Assembly (NCBI GenBank): GCA_002483265.1
Contig: DLHO01000026.1
Span: 495,322-559,321 of the forward strand
DNA length: 64,000 bases
DNA from: Flavobacteriales bacterium UBA7666
GTDB lineage: Bacteria > Bacteroidota > Bacteroidia > Flavobacteriales_D > Crocinitomicaceae
Direction: 5' to 3'
The number at the start of each line of letters is the position of its first letter. Positions within the stretch are counted from its first letter, which is position 1. Below, in pieces: positions 45,761 to 53,162 of this stretch. The translations under genes and the position numbers were made by a program. Below the pieces are notes generated by a model, which worked only from the letters and a program-made list of their open reading frames with translations, was not told the origin of the DNA and did not search any database.

Positions 45761-46849
45761 ATGACTAAAAAAATCAAATCATTTGGTTTACTGCTGCTCA
45801 TAGCTGCTAGCCAAGGTGCATTCGCACAAACAAATCAAGAAAAAGCTGTTGCAAAAGGCCGGGAAGCCATTCAATTAATGGACAAAGGCGAATTTGATGA
45901 AAGTATCAAATTATTGAAGGAAGCTGAGAAATTGGATCCGGAAAGTTTCACTTATCCATATGAAACAGCTTATGCTTACTATGCCAAAGCAGATTATAAA
46001 AAAGCAATCAGCATTCTGGAGAAGAACAAAAAACACAAAAATGTCAATGACCGCCTGTTTCAATTACTCGGAAACAGTTACGACGTTTCAGGAGAACCTG
46101 AAAAGGCCGTTGCAGCTTACGATGAAGGCTTGAAGGTTTTCCCTAATTCAGGAGAGATTTACCTGGAAAAGGGTAATTTACTATGGGCTAAAAAGGAATA
46201 TGGAAAGGCTGTTCCATTCTATGAAAAAGGAATCGAAGTAGATCCTACTTTTCCTTCAAATTACTATCGTGCTGCCCGTCTTTATTGTGGTTCAACAGAA
46301 GAAGTTTGGGGAATGATCTATGGAGAGATTTTTATCAATTTAGAACCAAACAGCAAACGCACGCAAGAAATCAGCAAATTGCTTTTCGACACTTATAAAA
46401 GCCAAATCACTTTCACCAATGACAGTACTTTTTCGGTAAGTTTCAGTAAAAATGCGACTATCAATGTCACTGATCTGAGTGATCCGAGCAAACTCAAGCT
46501 TCCATACGGAGTAGGATTTTACGAACCTACATTGATGATGGCATTGATTCCTTATAAATCCATTGATCTGAAATCATTGAATGGAATGAGAACTACTTTT
46601 GTTGACAGCTACATCAAGGGTGGTAATGACAAACAGTATCCGACCGTTTTATTTGATTTTCAGAAGAAAGTAAAAGATGCCGGTCATATGGAAGCTTACA
46701 ATTATTGGGTTCTGATGATGGGTGATGAAGCTGCTTTTGGAGAATGGTATAATGCAAACAAAGAAAAGTTTGAAGCTTTTGCCAAATGGTATAGTGAAAA
46801 CTCCATTGAGATTACGAACGAGAATAAGTTCTATAGCGGTCAGTTTTAA
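45761..46849 (+). CDS. Exported TPR protein
   Basis: 362 residues with a signal peptide ending GAFAQ and three to four tetratricopeptide repeats (~25-165; for example FTYPYETAYAYYAKADYKKA and GEIYLEKGNLLWAKKEYGKA), then a beta-rich C-terminal part. The ATG at 45761 is used rather than a TTG seven codons upstream since the signal peptide begins there. Predicted periplasmic; binding partner unknown. Confidence 0.75.
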   Translation: MTKKIKSFGLLLLIAASQGAFAQTNQEKAVAKGREAIQLMDKGEFDESIKLLKEAEKLDPESFTYPYETAYAYYAKADYKKAISILEKNKKHKNVNDRLFQLLGNSYDVSGEPEKAVAAYDEGLKVFPNSGEIYLEKGNLLWAKKEYGKAVPFYEKGIEVDPTFPSNYYRAARLYCGSTEEVWGMIYGEIFINLEPNSKRTQEISKLLFDTYKSQITFTNDSTFSVSFSKNATINVTDLSDPSKLKLPYGVGFYEPTLMMALIPYKSIDLKSLNGMRTTFVDSYIKGGNDKQYPTVLFDFQKKVKDAGHMEAYNYWVLMMGDEAAFGEWYNANKEKFEAFAKWYSENSIEITNENKFYSGQF

Positions 46850-46866
46850 GTTATCCAACCAATTCC

Positions 46867-47328
46867 ATGAGTGCATTCAAAGAACATCCGGAGCTTCATA
46901 AGCAAGTTGATTATCAAATCGCAGTGAATGGCTGGGTTCAGTTTTATAGAAGTAACGGGGCTCTCGGGAATGATCAAAATTGGTTAGATCAAGCTGGTTA
47001 TACAACTGCTGAGTTTCATTGTCATGGACTGAGTCATTTATTCGATCAGTTCAATGAGTACTTCCATTTTCCAAGCTATTTCCACCACAATCTGAACTCA
47101 TTCAACGATTGCTTAAGAGATATTGAGATCAATGGGATTGGTTTAATCATTGTTTTGAAGAATCTGGACAATTTAAAAAAGGAAGACAGTGAGAGTTTAT
47201 TAGAAATTCTGATAGATTTGGCGCGTTTGAATTTTATAGTGGGAAAACGCGTGTTTATTCTAGCTCATGCCGTTCATTCAGATTTTCGTTTGGAACATAT
47301 TAAACTAAATTCAGAAAAAGCTAAATGA
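46867..47328 (+). CDS. Barstar-like protein
   Basis: 153 residues, cytoplasmic. The block from YFHFPSYFHHNLNSFNDCLRDI to GIGLIIVLKNLDN matches the barstar (barnase inhibitor) fold, which pairs a helix FxxNLDAxxDCLxD with a hydrophobic strand. No barnase-like RNase gene is adjacent, so it is either an orphan immunity protein or a regulator. Its stop overlaps the start of the FISUMP gene by four bases (ATGA). Confidence 0.75.
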   Translation: MSAFKEHPELHKQVDYQIAVNGWVQFYRSNGALGNDQNWLDQAGYTTAEFHCHGLSHLFDQFNEYFHFPSYFHHNLNSFNDCLRDIEINGIGLIIVLKNLDNLKKEDSESLLEILIDLARLNFIVGKRVFILAHAVHSDFRLEHIKLNSEKAK

Positions 47329-48035
47329 AATCCATCACATTTTTTTTGTTACTCGCATTTCCATTCCTTGGATTCGCTCAGCTGCAAACAGATACTGTTG
47401 TGGATATCGATGGAAACGTTTATCACACGGTGAAAATCGGAACACAAACCTGGATGGTGGAAAACCTGAAAGTGACCCGTTTTAACAATGGTGATTCGAT
47501 TCCGCACCTTCCCAAAACAACGGATTGGATTAAAGCGACAGGCCCGGCTTACTGCATGTACAACGATATGGATGATCTATATCGTTTAAGTGAGGAGCAA
47601 AAAGTTGAGTTATCGAAGCGAATGGGGAAATTTTATAATCGTTATGTGATACAGGATCCGCGCAACATTGCACCGAAGGGCTGGCGGGTTCCCGGTTTAA
47701 AGGATGTAAAAGTGTTAGAGGATTTTTTGGGTGGAAGTAAAATTGCAGGTGCAAAATTAAAAGACACCCTGAATTGGTCAACCCACTTCTCGTTCAATAC
47801 CAACACCTTACATACAACAAATAAAAGTGGATTTACCGCTTTACCTGATGGATATCGAGGTGAAAAAGGTGAATTCAGCGGAATTAGTGAACAAACCCGT
47901 TGGTGGATGAAGCAGCAGGCAGGAGATTCGGATTTTAATTGGTACGGCTGGTGTTTGTTCAATACAAAAGACCCACTATTTGACATTCCAGGTTGGGATT
48001 TGAATGGGTATTCGGTGCGGTGTTTGAAGGAGTAA
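47325..48035 (+). CDS. FISUMP-domain exported protein
   Basis: 236 residues. A signal peptide (ending GFAQ) precedes a domain with DIDGNVYHTVKIGTQTWMVENLKVTRFNNGD and the C-terminal GYSVRCLKE, the hallmarks of the Fibrobacter succinogenes major paralogous domain. Such domains occur in secreted and surface proteins of Bacteroidota; molecular role unknown. Translationally coupled to the barstar-like gene. Confidence 0.85.
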   Translation: MKSITFFLLLAFPFLGFAQLQTDTVVDIDGNVYHTVKIGTQTWMVENLKVTRFNNGDSIPHLPKTTDWIKATGPAYCMYNDMDDLYRLSEEQKVELSKRMGKFYNRYVIQDPRNIAPKGWRVPGLKDVKVLEDFLGGSKIAGAKLKDTLNWSTHFSFNTNTLHTTNKSGFTALPDGYRGEKGEFSGISEQTRWWMKQQAGDSDFNWYGWCLFNTKDPLFDIPGWDLNGYSVRCLKE

Positions 48036-48159
48036 TTTTTTTCTCCCGCAGAGGGCGCAGAAGACGCAGATTCATTTTGAGTAGGTTTTTAGTTTAAAAT
48101 CCGTTCTTTAATCACTATTTCCTCAATTCTTCCTAACTTGCGCGCTCTTAACTTAAGCG

Positions 48160-49875
48160 ATGCGAGGAATAACTCCTAAACAACACTACGATGTTGTCAT
48201 TATTGGTGGTGGAATTAGTGGATTAACCTCTGCGGCTCTTTTCAGTAAAGCTGGTATTTCCTGTTGTGTAATTGAAATGGACAATCGTCCGGGTGGTTAC
48301 CTGGCTGGCTTTCGCCGTCATGATTTTCGTTTCGATTCTGCCATTCACTGGCTCAACAATTGTGGACCAAAAGGTCTCGTAACAAAAATCTTCAAGATCA
48401 TTGGAGATGATTACCCGAAATGTAAAGATCAGAAGAATATTCGTCGCTTTGTGAGTGATGATTATGACTACATGGTCACCAATAATCCGGACGAACTGAA
48501 AGAACAATGGATCAAGGAATTTCCACATGAAAAGAAAGGAATTATCCGCTTTTTCAGAGACGCCAAGCGCATTGGAAAATCCTTTGACCGCTATGCTAAT
48601 TTAAGTCGCACCATGAATTCCATGACTTGGTATGAATATCCGATTCATGGCTTGAAAATGCTAGGTTTTGCTTTACCATTCATTCCTCATGTACGTTACA
48701 CCGGAGAAGAGAAACTAAAACAAGGCTTAAACCGCTATTTTAAGGATGAAAAATTGCACCGCGTATTCTGTTCGGAACCGGATGTACTTTCGTGTTTGAT
48801 TCCGATTTCCTGGGCTTACATCAATGATTTTCAAATTCCACCGGATGGAGGAAGTCAGAGTTTTCCGGAATGGCTGATGTATGCAACAGAAAAAATGGGA
48901 GGAGAAATCTTCTTTAAATCCAAAGTAAGCGAAGTTTTAGTAGAAGATAATGTGGCAAAAGGAGTGAAGTTCACTCACCGCGGAACAGAACACACGATTT
49001 CAAGTAAATACGTTATTGCAGCTTGTGATGCCGAAACCTTGTTCGAAAAAATGCTTCCTCAAAAATCGGTCCCGAATAAAATGAAAGATCGTTTGAAAGG
49101 AGCTCCACTTTATGCTTCTGCTATCACCATTGCATTGGGAATCGATTGTCCTGCGGAAGAATTGGGAATGGGAGAAGAAATCGTCTTTTTAGCTGACACG
49201 TCTGTCCCAAGAGAAGATTTAGGTCAGGGAGATCCACATTTGAGTGGAATTCACATTCTGGCTTCAACTGTTCGGGATAAATCGTTGGCTTTGCCCGAAC
49301 ACGGAACAATCACCTTGTTTATTCCAGCCTGGATGGAAAACAATAATTTCTGGGGCTGTGAGATTGATGAAAACGGTGATTACATTCGTGGAGAAGAATA
49401 CAACCGCATCAAAGATGAATATGCCAATATTCTGATCGACCGGGTAGAAGAGAAACTTATCCCGAACCTGCGTAAACACATTTTATACTGCGACGTTGCT
49501 ACACCGATTACACATTTCCGTTACACCGGAAATAAGAATGGAACGATGATGGCGCAAAAGCCGGGAAAAGAAAATTACCAGGGAAAAGTTGCATCTTACA
49601 TCACACCGGTCAATAACTTATTCCTAAGCGGTCACTGGGCCGATTTGGGAGGAGGAATTCCGATTGCAATCAAATCTTCCATCAATACAACTTTATTGGT
49701 ACTTCAGAAAGAAGATAAAAAGCGCTTCAAACTCCTTTCCAGATACATGGATGGCAAAATTGATGTGGATGAATTGAAAAATTCTGATTTATTGGTGAAA
49801 TATGATAATTCATGGATCAAGGATCCGACTCCAGCTCAAAAGAAGGTAAAACGACGTGATGAGGAGCTAAATTGA
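48160..49875 (+). CDS. CrtI/RetSat-like FAD-dependent oxidoreductase
   Basis: 571 residues. The dinucleotide-binding motif DVVIIGGGISGLTSAALFSKAG begins at ~residue 11, followed by RPGGYLAGFRRHDFRFDSAIHW, as in phytoene desaturases, carotene isomerases and retinol saturases. The C-terminal NLFLSGHWADLGGGIPIAIKSS is the flavin-closing segment. Likely acts on a polyene or lipid; no crt genes lie nearby to name the substrate. Confidence 0.8.
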   Translation: MRGITPKQHYDVVIIGGGISGLTSAALFSKAGISCCVIEMDNRPGGYLAGFRRHDFRFDSAIHWLNNCGPKGLVTKIFKIIGDDYPKCKDQKNIRRFVSDDYDYMVTNNPDELKEQWIKEFPHEKKGIIRFFRDAKRIGKSFDRYANLSRTMNSMTWYEYPIHGLKMLGFALPFIPHVRYTGEEKLKQGLNRYFKDEKLHRVFCSEPDVLSCLIPISWAYINDFQIPPDGGSQSFPEWLMYATEKMGGEIFFKSKVSEVLVEDNVAKGVKFTHRGTEHTISSKYVIAACDAETLFEKMLPQKSVPNKMKDRLKGAPLYASAITIALGIDCPAEELGMGEEIVFLADTSVPREDLGQGDPHLSGIHILASTVRDKSLALPEHGTITLFIPAWMENNNFWGCEIDENGDYIRGEEYNRIKDEYANILIDRVEEKLIPNLRKHILYCDVATPITHFRYTGNKNGTMMAQKPGKENYQGKVASYITPVNNLFLSGHWADLGGGIPIAIKSSINTTLLVLQKEDKKRFKLLSRYMDGKIDVDELKNSDLLVKYDNSWIKDPTPAQKKVKRRDEELN

Positions 49876-49975
49876 CCTAGCAAGCTCACTGGAGTCATTT
49901 CTCTATTATTAAAAGTCTCGAAAACGAGGGAAAAGTCCTTCTTTGTTGCAATCAAATTAAATTATTTAAGCGAAT

Positions 49976-49991
49976 TGTGACTTTAGTCACT
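49976..49991 (+). promoter_or_regulatory. CRP/FNR-like operator before the rhodanese operon
   Basis: TGTGA-CTTTAG-TCACT is a CRP/FNR-type palindrome. A -7-like box CAACTTTG (50013-50020) would put the transcript start near 50026, so the site centres about 42 bp upstream, the class II activator position. No TTG -33 box is present where the site lies, which fits activator dependence. Confidence 0.6.
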
Positions 49992-50037
49992 GTAAAACAA
50001 TTTTCATTGTCACAACTTTGTAAAAAAACAAGTGATT

Positions 50038-50244
50038 ATGAAAATGAATATGCACACTACAGATCGAATCATTCGGATTTTACTATCCTTGGTAATTGTA
50101 ATACTTTATTTTTCAGGCTATCTTACCGGGGCACTTGCAATAATTGCTCTTGCTGTAGCGATAATCTTCACATTAACCAGCCTGGTTGGTTTTTGTCCAT
50201 TGTATGCATTACTTGGAGTATCGACTAGGAAGAAAAGCAAATGA
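50038..50244 (+). CDS. DUF2892 (YgaP-like) membrane protein
   Basis: A 68-residue protein with two membrane helices: TTDRIIRILLSLVIVILYFSG and TGALAIIALAVAIIFTLTSLVG, then FCPLYALLGVSTRKKSK. This is the DUF2892 pattern (xTxDRxxR, GFCPLYxxxGxST), the domain that anchors the YgaP rhodanese in E. coli. First of four tightly packed genes; the next starts inside its stop. ATG 50038 is used; a GTG lies two codons earlier. Confidence 0.85.
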   Translation: MKMNMHTTDRIIRILLSLVIVILYFSGYLTGALAIIALAVAIIFTLTSLVGFCPLYALLGVSTRKKSK

Positions 50245-50465
50245 AACAATTTTTAAAAAAATATCGATTACACCTTATTGGTGGAATCGTTGGCGGAATC
50301 GGAGGTTATGCCTATTATCATTTCATTGGTTGTTCAAGCGGCTCTTGTGCAATCACATCAAAACCCATAAATAGTACCGTGTATGGTTCTTTCATGGGGC
50401 TATTACTTTTTAGTAGTTTCAAAATCAAATCAAAAAAGGATGAGAATAGAGGGGACAATCATTGA
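50241..50465 (+). CDS. DUF6132-type small membrane protein
   Basis: 74 residues. IGGIVGGIGGYAYYHFIGCSSGSCAITSKPINSTVYGS places a Gly-rich membrane helix next to a CxxxxC motif (GCSSGSCAI) typical of the DUF6132 family that accompanies rhodaneses; a second helix follows. The Cys pair may be redox active or pass sulfur (inference). Overlaps its neighbours on both sides. Confidence 0.75.
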   Translation: MKQFLKKYRLHLIGGIVGGIGGYAYYHFIGCSSGSCAITSKPINSTVYGSFMGLLLFSSFKIKSKKDENRGDNH

Positions 50466-50691
50466 TGTTCGTTCATACGCGGAGTATCTGGGAGCACATG
50501 TAGCATCAAGCATCAATATCCCCATTCAGGAAATTCCCAATCGTTTGGACGAAATACGTCAATTTGCTCAACCCATCATTTTGTGTTGCGCAAGTGGAAT
50601 CAGAAGCGCTCAGGCAGCTTGGTTTCTTCAAAATCAAGGAATCGAATGTTCCGATGGAGGTAGCTGGATGGATGTAAATGCGACTATTTAA
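50440..50691 (+). CDS. Rhodanese-like sulfurtransferase, short form
   Basis: 83 residues, a single small rhodanese domain. DVRSYAEYLGAHVASSINIPI is the N-terminal rhodanese signature and CCASGIRS the active-site loop, with the second Cys as the persulfide carrier. It overlaps the DUF6132 gene by 26 bp; the downstream start MRIEGTIIDVR is chosen because it begins the domain. Paired with a second rhodanese just after it. Confidence 0.88.
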   Translation: MRIEGTIIDVRSYAEYLGAHVASSINIPIQEIPNRLDEIRQFAQPIILCCASGIRSAQAAWFLQNQGIECSDGGSWMDVNATI

Positions 50692-50701
50692 ATAAGATTA
50701 T

Positions 50702-51019
50702 ATGATACAAGGAATAAAAAAAATATTCGGACTAGGTCCAAAAGTGGATTTCAATGAATTAATGAGCAAAGGAGCTCAAATCATAGATGTGAGAACTCCA
50801 TCTGAATTCAAGAGTGGACATATTCAAGGGTCGTTAAACATTCCTTTGTCCAATATTTCAGATAATCTTACGAAAATCAACAAGGATAAGCCGGTCATAA
50901 CCTGTTGTGCATCCGGAATGAGAAGCGCATCGGCAAAAACCATTCTAACTTCGAAAGGATATCGGGAAGTGCATAATGGAGGAGGATGGACGAGTCTTCA
51001 ACAAAAGATTAGAAAATGA
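50702..51019 (+). CDS. Rhodanese-like sulfurtransferase
   Basis: 105 residues. DVRTPSEFKSGHIQGSLNIPL and the active-site loop CCASGMRS are clear; a short N-terminal segment (MIQGIKKIFGLGPKVDF) precedes the domain. Similar to but not a copy of the preceding rhodanese. Probably hands sulfur between small membrane partners and thiol proteins. Confidence 0.9.
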   Translation: MIQGIKKIFGLGPKVDFNELMSKGAQIIDVRTPSEFKSGHIQGSLNIPLSNISDNLTKINKDKPVITCCASGMRSASAKTILTSKGYREVHNGGGWTSLQQKIRK

Positions 51020-51091
51020 ATTGTTTGATTAACATCATTTATCAAATCCGAAAAGATATACTCCCAATTGATTTATAACTTTGTAAATCTA

Positions 51092-51150
51092 ACTGCAAAG
51101 AGTGAAAGAACGCGAAGAATATCAACTCAGCGTTCTCTAAGCTTTGCGGT
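51092..51150. repeat. ACTGCAAAG...CTTTGCGGT inverted repeat before trxA
   Basis: Outer arms (one mismatch) at 51092-51100 and 51142-51150, inner arms GAACGC/GCGTTC at 51108-51113 and 51130-51135. Same family as 40118-40183. A TAACTTTG -7 box lies just before it (51076-51083), so the repeat would fall in the trxA 5' leader. Confidence 0.65.
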
Positions 51151-51167
51151 GAATAAAAACACTGTAT

Positions 51168-51464
51168 ATGGCATCTTTTTCTGAAATAATAAACTCCAAT
51201 AAGCCTGTTTTGGTTGACTTTTTCGCAGAATGGTGTGGCCCTTGTAAAACCATGAAGCCTATTCTGGAAGATTTGAAATCCAAATTGGGTTCTTCCGCTT
51301 CCGTATTGAAAGTAGATGTGGACAAAAATCCACACGCTGCAAGCAAATATCAGATCAAAAGCATTCCAACCTTGATCCTCTTCAAAAACGGAAAACCGGT
51401 CTGGAGACAATCCGGAGTAGTTCAAGCGAACCAACTAGCTCAGATCATTAAGCAGCATCAATAG
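51168..51464 (+). CDS. trxA: Thioredoxin
   Basis: 98 residues. Active site WCGPCK in DFFAEWCGPCKTMKP, cis-Pro in SIPTLILF. A cytoplasmic disulfide reductase. It follows the rhodanese genes but has its own promoter-like box and leader repeat. A 10-bp hairpin begins at its stop codon. Confidence 0.93.
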   Translation: MASFSEIINSNKPVLVDFFAEWCGPCKTMKPILEDLKSKLGSSASVLKVDVDKNPHAASKYQIKSIPTLILFKNGKPVWRQSGVVQANQLAQIIKQHQ

Positions 51465-51488
51465 CTGTTCTCTTAACAGCTATTTAAG
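51460..51488 (+). terminator. Hairpin overlapping the trxA stop codon
   Basis: AATAGCTGTT (51460-51469) and AACAGCTATT (51475-51484) form a perfect 10-bp stem with loop CTCTT. The T-tract is weak (TTTAAG). Confidence 0.65.
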
Positions 51489-51537
51489 TTTGAGGGAATT
51501 CCGCATCTGATAGAAATCGTGGACATCCGACAACGTT

Positions 51538-51574
51538 AAGAAAGAATCCGCCGTGCCACAACAGACTCTTTCTT
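51538..51574 (-). terminator. Possible terminator of the nitroreductase gene
   Basis: AAGAAAG (51538-51544) pairs with CTTTCTT (51568-51574) around a GC-rich interior (ccgccgtgcc), 22 bp beyond the minus-strand stop. Confidence 0.5.
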
Positions 51575-51595
51575 ATCGGGTTGGTTATTGATTGG

Positions 51596-52222
51596 TTAGT
51601 TCAAAGTAATCGTTAATTCGTCTAAAGGAAGTCTTACTTTTTTCACTTTTGCATAAGGGTCTATTTCTTCATTTCTATAACCCAAAGCAAGAATCACAGC
51701 GGATTGCAATCCTTTTTCTTTCAATCCTAAGATCTCATCGAAAGCGGCATTATCAAATCCTTCCATTGGTGTACTATCCACTTTTAAATTTGCAGCAGCA
51801 ACAATTGCTGTACCTAATGCAATGTAAGCTTGTTTAGCAGCCCAAGTTCTCACAAAATCTTCCGGCATACTTAAAAATCCCGAAAGCTTTTCTTTAAAAT
51901 CATTTAAGCTTTCCACCGGAATGTTGCGTGTTTTTGCTACTAAGGACATATAATCGTCTATTTGCGCTTGTGATACGTGCGTATATGAAGCAAAAACCAA
52001 CAGGTGAGAGGATTCACTCACTTGTGGATTAAAAGAAGCTTCCTGCAATTTTTGTTTGATCTCCTGATTGGAAATGGACAAAACTCTAAAAGGTTGCATT
52101 CCTGCTGAAGTTGCAGTTAAATTGATTGCTTCTAAAATTTCTATTACTTTTTCGTCTGATACTTTCTCAGATGTCATGCGCTTTGCGGCGTATCGCCAAT
52201 TCAATGTGTCTATTAAATTCAT
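51596..52222 (-). CDS. Nitroreductase-family NAD(P)H-dependent oxidoreductase
   Basis: 208 residues. MNLIDTLNWRYAAKRM with FMN-binding RYAAKR near the start, then TSAGMQPFRVLSI and AAANLKVDSTPMEGFD (the family PMEGFD signature) and LALGYRNEEIDPYA near the end. An FMN flavoprotein reducing nitro compounds or quinones. ATG at 52222 is used; an upstream extension is unlikely. A minus-strand TACCTTTG box is at 52249-52242. Confidence 0.92.
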   Translation of the reverse strand: MNLIDTLNWRYAAKRMTSEKVSDEKVIEILEAINLTATSAGMQPFRVLSISNQEIKQKLQEASFNPQVSESSHLLVFASYTHVSQAQIDDYMSLVAKTRNIPVESLNDFKEKLSGFLSMPEDFVRTWAAKQAYIALGTAIVAAANLKVDSTPMEGFDNAAFDEILGLKEKGLQSAVILALGYRNEEIDPYAKVKKVRLPLDELTITLN

Positions 52223-52314
52223 GGTTTCTGTATTTTTGAAGCAAAGGTACAACTGAATAGTTTCAAAAAGACACCAATATACTTTATGAAACCAGTTTCC
52301 AAGAGGAAACCAGT

Positions 52315-52349
52315 GGTTCGCAATATTGCGAATTAGCGAATTCGCGAAC
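52315..52349 (-). repeat. Dispersed AATTCGC repeat, inverted copy
   Basis: Read on the minus strand: aattcgctaattcgc-AATATTGCGAACC, the same 3' end as the copies at 23162-23206 and 32872-32923. It lies between a nitroreductase and a pentapeptide-repeat gene that point away from each other. Confidence 0.8.
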
Positions 52350-52413
52350 TACTGATTAAATTTGGTGGAATGAAACCGCAGAACACAATGGATTCAGCCT
52401 TAAAACCCAACAA

Positions 52414-52989
52414 ATGAGCAACAAACTTCACGAAGGAAAAACATTTAACAAGGTTAATTACGCAAACAAACAGCTCATTAATAATGAATTCAGCAATTGT
52501 CAGTTTGTCGACTGTGATTTCTCTAAAAGCAACTTTACCAGCATTGATTTTGTAGATTGTGAATTTGAAAGCTGTAATTTCTCGCTGACGGTCTTCAAAC
52601 ACGCCGGACTAAAAGATGTTCATTTCAAAGATTGTAAGATCGTTGGAGTAGATTTTAGTTCCTGTAACGACTTTTTATTCTCTGTTAAATTCACCGACTG
52701 CAGTCTGGATTATGCCACTTTTCATTCCAAGAAAATGAAGAATACCGTTTTCACAAACAGTGTAATCAAAGAAGTGGATTTTTCGGAGGTCGATCTGTCT
52801 CAGTCCAAATTCATCAACTGCGATCTCACACGCACTATTTTCGACCGCAGTATTTTGGACAAAGCAGATTTCAGTTCAGCGGTCAATTTCGAGATCAATC
52901 CGGAACGAAACCGGATTAAGAAAACTATTTTTTCTTCCAGCGGCTTGATGGGATTACTGACGAAGTATGATTTGGTGGTGAAGGATTAA
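52414..52989 (+). CDS. Pentapeptide-repeat protein
   Basis: 191 residues. About 25 tandem pentapeptides of the type A/C-D/N-L/F-x-x run from residue ~10 to ~165 (for example CQFVDCDFSKSNF and SKFINCDLTRTIFDRS), forming a right-handed quadrilateral beta helix as in Qnr and MfpA. The tail (INPERNRIKKTIFSSSGLMGLL) resembles the Qnr C-terminus, so a DNA-mimic or gyrase-related role is possible, not shown. TAAATTTG -7 box at 52357-52364. Confidence 0.85.
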   Translation: MSNKLHEGKTFNKVNYANKQLINNEFSNCQFVDCDFSKSNFTSIDFVDCEFESCNFSLTVFKHAGLKDVHFKDCKIVGVDFSSCNDFLFSVKFTDCSLDYATFHSKKMKNTVFTNSVIKEVDFSEVDLSQSKFINCDLTRTIFDRSILDKADFSSAVNFEINPERNRIKKTIFSSSGLMGLLTKYDLVVKD

Positions 52990-53162
52990 ACGCTTGTTTT
53001 TTTCTGGGATTATATCCGATTTGTCCTGTTCTTTGAATAGTATGATTATTATCATTTTATTTTTAGTCCTATTTTCTTTATTTGCAAATGAAAAGGAATA
53101 TATTTTGTTTTTTTTCTTAATTTGAAGGTAATTTCAGACAAATCAAAAACTAATTTTAGTTT

